Under the pieces are notes generated by a model. It was not told the DNA's origin. It did not search any database and saw nothing but the letters and a program-made list of their open reading frames with translations. DNA of 15,338 bases, from positions 1-15,338 of the forward strand of contig UREE01000051.1 in the NCBI GenBank assembly GCA_900546825.1, in the 5' to 3' direction. This document shows, in pieces, positions 13,171 through 15,338 of the stretch; position 1 is the first letter of the stretch; each line of letters starts with the position of its first letter. A program made the translations under genes and the position numbers. Source of the DNA: an uncultured Collinsella sp. Its GTDB lineage: Bacteria; Actinomycetota; Coriobacteriia; Coriobacteriales; Coriobacteriaceae.

Positions 13171-15159
13171 ATGAACGATTTTCTAAACGGTCAAGTTGAG
13201 AACGACGGTTTTTTGCGCGTGGCAGCGGCCTCGCCCAAGATTCGCGTGGCCGATGTTGAGGGCAATGCCGAGGTTGCGCTGGCGGCTGTTCGCGAGGCTA
13301 CCGAGTGCGGCGTTCGTGCGCTCGTGCTGCCCGAGCTTAACCTGACTGGTTATACCGCGGCTGATCTGTTCCATAACCGCACGCTGCTGCACGCCTGCGA
13401 GGCGGCGCTGGTGCGCATCCTCGATGAAACGCGTGAGTTGCCGATCGTCTTTACTGTTGGCTTGCCCGTTGCGGTGACCGAAAACATCTACAATTGCGCG
13501 GCCGTGTGCTGCGCGGGCGAGCTTTTGGGCCTTACGGCCAAAAAGTATCTGCCCAACTACGGTGAGTTCTACGAGCGCCGCTGGTTTGCTCCGGCGCCCG
13601 CCGATCCCGTGTGGGTTGAATTTGCCGGTCAAGGTCCGGTGCCGCTTGGCTCGGGACTTGTCTACCGCTGTTGTGATGAGGGTGCCGAGGACCTAGTGCT
13701 GGGCGTCGAGGTCTGTGAGGACCTGTGGGTGCCGGCGCCCCCTTCGACCGAGATGGCGCTTGCCGGTGCCACGGTGATCCTCAACCCGTCAGCCTCGGAC
13801 GAGATCATCGGCAAGGCAGATTACCGTCGCAGCCTCATCTCCAACCAGAGCGCACGCCTGTACTGCGCCTATGCCTACGCAGACGCGAGCGAGGGCGAGT
13901 CCACGACCGACATGGTCTTTGCGGGCGAGAACCTTATCTACGAAAACGGCTCCAAGCTTGCCGCGACCAGGCTTCTCACCTGTGACATGGCCATCGCCGA
14001 CGTCGATCTTGACCGTCTGGTTGCCGAGCGCCGTCGCTCGACGACGTGGACACGCGCCGACGATGCGCCGGAGGCCACGACTGTTGAGTTTTCGTTTGAG
14101 GGCGTGTTGGCCGAAGAACCCGTCCTGCGCGATGCCTGCGATATCGACCGCGTTTTCCCGCGTGCACCTTTTGTGCCGGCCGACCATGGCGACCTGGCCG
14201 AGCGTTGTGAGACCATCCTTGACCTGCAGACCGCCGGCCTCAGGACCCGCCTTGCCCATACGGGCACCAAGGCTGCAGTCATCGGTCTTTCGGGCGGCCT
14301 GGATTCCACGCTGGCACTGCTCGTGACGGTGCGTGCCTTCGATGCACTGGGGCTGCCGCGCACGGGTATCACGGCGGTCTCCATGCCTGGCTTTGGCACG
14401 ACGCATCGCACTAAGTCCAATGCCGAGTCGCTCGCGCGCGACCTGGGCGTGAGCTTCCGCGAGGTTTCGATTCACGCGGCCGTGGAGCAGCACTTCAAGG
14501 ACATTGAGCACGATCCGTCCGTGCAGGACGTGACCTACGAGAACAGCCAGGCCCGCGAGCGCACGCAGATTCTGATGGATCTGGCCAACCAGGCTGGCGG
14601 CTTTGTCATCGGCACCGGCGACCTGTCGGAGCTGGCGCTCGGCTGGGCTACGTACAATGGCGACCATATGAGCATGTACGCCGTCAACGCGAGCGTGCCC
14701 AAGACGCTCGTGCGTCATCTGGTTCGCTATGCGGCCGATGTCTTTGGCGGGCGTATTGCCGAGGTCTTGCTCGACATCCTCGATACGCCGGTGTCCCCTG
14801 AGCTTCTGCCGCCGACGGGCGATGGCGAGATTGCCCAGAAGACCGAGGATTTGGTGGGCCCGTACGAGCTGCACGACTACTTCCTCTACTACCTGCTGCG
14901 TTTTGGCTTTGAGCCGGGCAAGATCTACCGCATGGCGCTCAAGAGCTTTGAGGGCGTCTACGACGCCAAGACCGTCCGCACGTGGCTGCGTACGTTCTAC
15001 CGTCGCTTCTTTGCTCAGCAGTTTAAGCGCAGCTGCCTGCCCGATGGTCCCAAGGTGGGCTCGGTGACGCTTAGCCCGCGCGGCGATTGGCGCATGCCGA
15101 GCGACGCCAGCTCGCGTCTGTGGCTCGCACAGATCGACGCGCTCAATCCCATTGACTAA
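13171..15159 (+). CDS. nadE: Glutamine-dependent NAD+ synthetase
   Basis: A 662-residue two-domain enzyme that makes NAD+ from nicotinate adenine dinucleotide, ATP and glutamine, the last step of NAD synthesis. The N-terminal nitrilase-type glutaminase domain (about 15-310) has the Glu-Lys-Cys triad: Glu55 (LVLPELNLTGY), Lys124 (TAKKYLPNYGEFYE) and Cys182 (GVEVCEDLW). The C-terminal synthetase domain has the P-loop SGGLDS (374-379), IGTGDLSELALGW and GPYELHDYFLYY. Length agrees with the long form known from Mycobacterium tuberculosis (about 680), in which ammonia is channelled between sites. ATG 13171 has GGAG 5 bases upstream and lies downstream of the promoter at 13102. High G+C third positions indicate a native core gene. 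It is transcribed alone and ends at a strong terminator. Confidence 0.97.
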   Translation: MNDFLNGQVENDGFLRVAAASPKIRVADVEGNAEVALAAVREATECGVRALVLPELNLTGYTAADLFHNRTLLHACEAALVRILDETRELPIVFTVGLPVAVTENIYNCAAVCCAGELLGLTAKKYLPNYGEFYERRWFAPAPADPVWVEFAGQGPVPLGSGLVYRCCDEGAEDLVLGVEVCEDLWVPAPPSTEMALAGATVILNPSASDEIIGKADYRRSLISNQSARLYCAYAYADASEGESTTDMVFAGENLIYENGSKLAATRLLTCDMAIADVDLDRLVAERRRSTTWTRADDAPEATTVEFSFEGVLAEEPVLRDACDIDRVFPRAPFVPADHGDLAERCETILDLQTAGLRTRLAHTGTKAAVIGLSGGLDSTLALLVTVRAFDALGLPRTGITAVSMPGFGTTHRTKSNAESLARDLGVSFREVSIHAAVEQHFKDIEHDPSVQDVTYENSQARERTQILMDLANQAGGFVIGTGDLSELALGWATYNGDHMSMYAVNASVPKTLVRHLVRYAADVFGGRIAEVLLDILDTPVSPELLPPTGDGEIAQKTEDLVGPYELHDYFLYYLLRFGFEPGKIYRMALKSFEGVYDAKTVRTWLRTFYRRFFAQQFKRSCLPDGPKVGSVTLSPRGDWRMPSDASSRLWLAQIDALNPID

Positions 15160-15227
15160 GGTTGGCTAAATTGAACCAATATAGGGGTTGCAAGCGGTAC
15201 ACTTTTGCAATCTGATGGCCCGTATCG

Positions 15228-15259
15228 CGCGGCGCTCTTGTCGGAGCGCCGCGTTTTTT
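15228..15259 (+). terminator. Terminator after nadE
   Basis: A perfect 10-bp G+C-rich stem (15228-15237 with 15244-15253), 6-base loop and six T. It lies 68 bases after the nadE stop and 18 before the next start codon. Confidence 0.93.
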
Positions 15260-15277
15260 ATATCGAAAGGTGGCACC

Positions 15278-15338
15278 ATGCAGGCATCGCAGCGTCTCGA
15301 CCGCTTTGGCGCGGAGGTCTTCGCCTCGCTCAACAACA
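15278..15338 (+). CDS. Start of a gene cut by the window end, probably a PLP-dependent aminotransferase
   Basis: ATG 15278 with GAAAGGTGG (15265-15273) upstream opens a frame that runs to the window end, encoding 20 residues: MQASQRLDRFGAEVFASLNN. The R-L-x-x-F-x-x-x-V-F-x-x-L pattern resembles the N-terminus of class I/II aminotransferases, but only this much is visible, so the family is a guess. Its promoter would have to lie before the nadE terminator hairpin or within it; none is clear. Confidence 0.5.
   Translation, partial: MQASQRLDRFGAEVFASLNN

Noticed and set aside
13789..14874. Minus-strand 361-codon frame inside nadE
   Set aside because: It is the antisense shadow of a gene with complete catalytic motifs; there is no ribosome site or family signature.

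Overview
The window looks like chromosome of a high-G+C gut actinobacterium of the Coriobacteriia, most likely Collinsella or a close relative. This is inferred from the codon use of the core genes (strong C/G at third positions in ettA, nadE and the PTS region), the EttA type, and the two-domain glutamine-dependent NAD synthetase. The genus cannot be proved from the sequence alone. No rRNA, tRNA, CRISPR array or insertion sequence is visible.

Left part (1-3042): a terminator from an upstream gene, then an overlapping sdpR-sdpI pair (ArsR-type repressor and SdpI-type membrane immunity protein) behind a promoter whose -35 lies in a small repeat cluster. After a terminator comes the ABC-F translation factor gene ettA, which has its own terminator.

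Accessory block (3043-4843): a visibly A+T-richer two-gene unit encoding a Tat-exported papain/C39-like cysteine protease and an overlapping small lipoprotein, with a perfect 12-bp palindrome at the promoter. A very strong shared hairpin separates it from the next, convergent genes.

Minus-strand block (4842-7239): two genes of unknown function. One encodes a modular protein with an HTH/LOTUS-like N-terminus, a basic patch, a long Glu/Pro/Ala linker and a conserved-looking C-terminal domain. The other encodes a membrane protein with a Ser/Thr/Asn/Gln-rich tail. A perfect 16-bp palindrome sits in the leader of the first.

Inducible uptake locus (7417-12313): a BglG/LicT-family antiterminator gene is followed by a leader with a large terminator whose 5' arm overlaps a candidate antiterminator (RAT) stem. 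Then come a PTS EIIBC permease, a terminator, a cytosolic protein of the neutral-ceramidase-like amidase family, and an AEC-family transporter. A plausible reading is import of an amide-containing PTS substrate, cleavage inside the cell, and export of the released acid. The substrate is unknown.

Right part (12314-15338): a 41-codon minus-strand ORF that may be a gene remnant; a two-gene toxin-antitoxin-like unit (unnamed 89-aa protein plus DUF4160 protein with a TTG start, overlapping by 8 bases); then nadE behind a near-consensus promoter and followed by a strong terminator. The last gene, cut by the window end, looks like the start of an aminotransferase.
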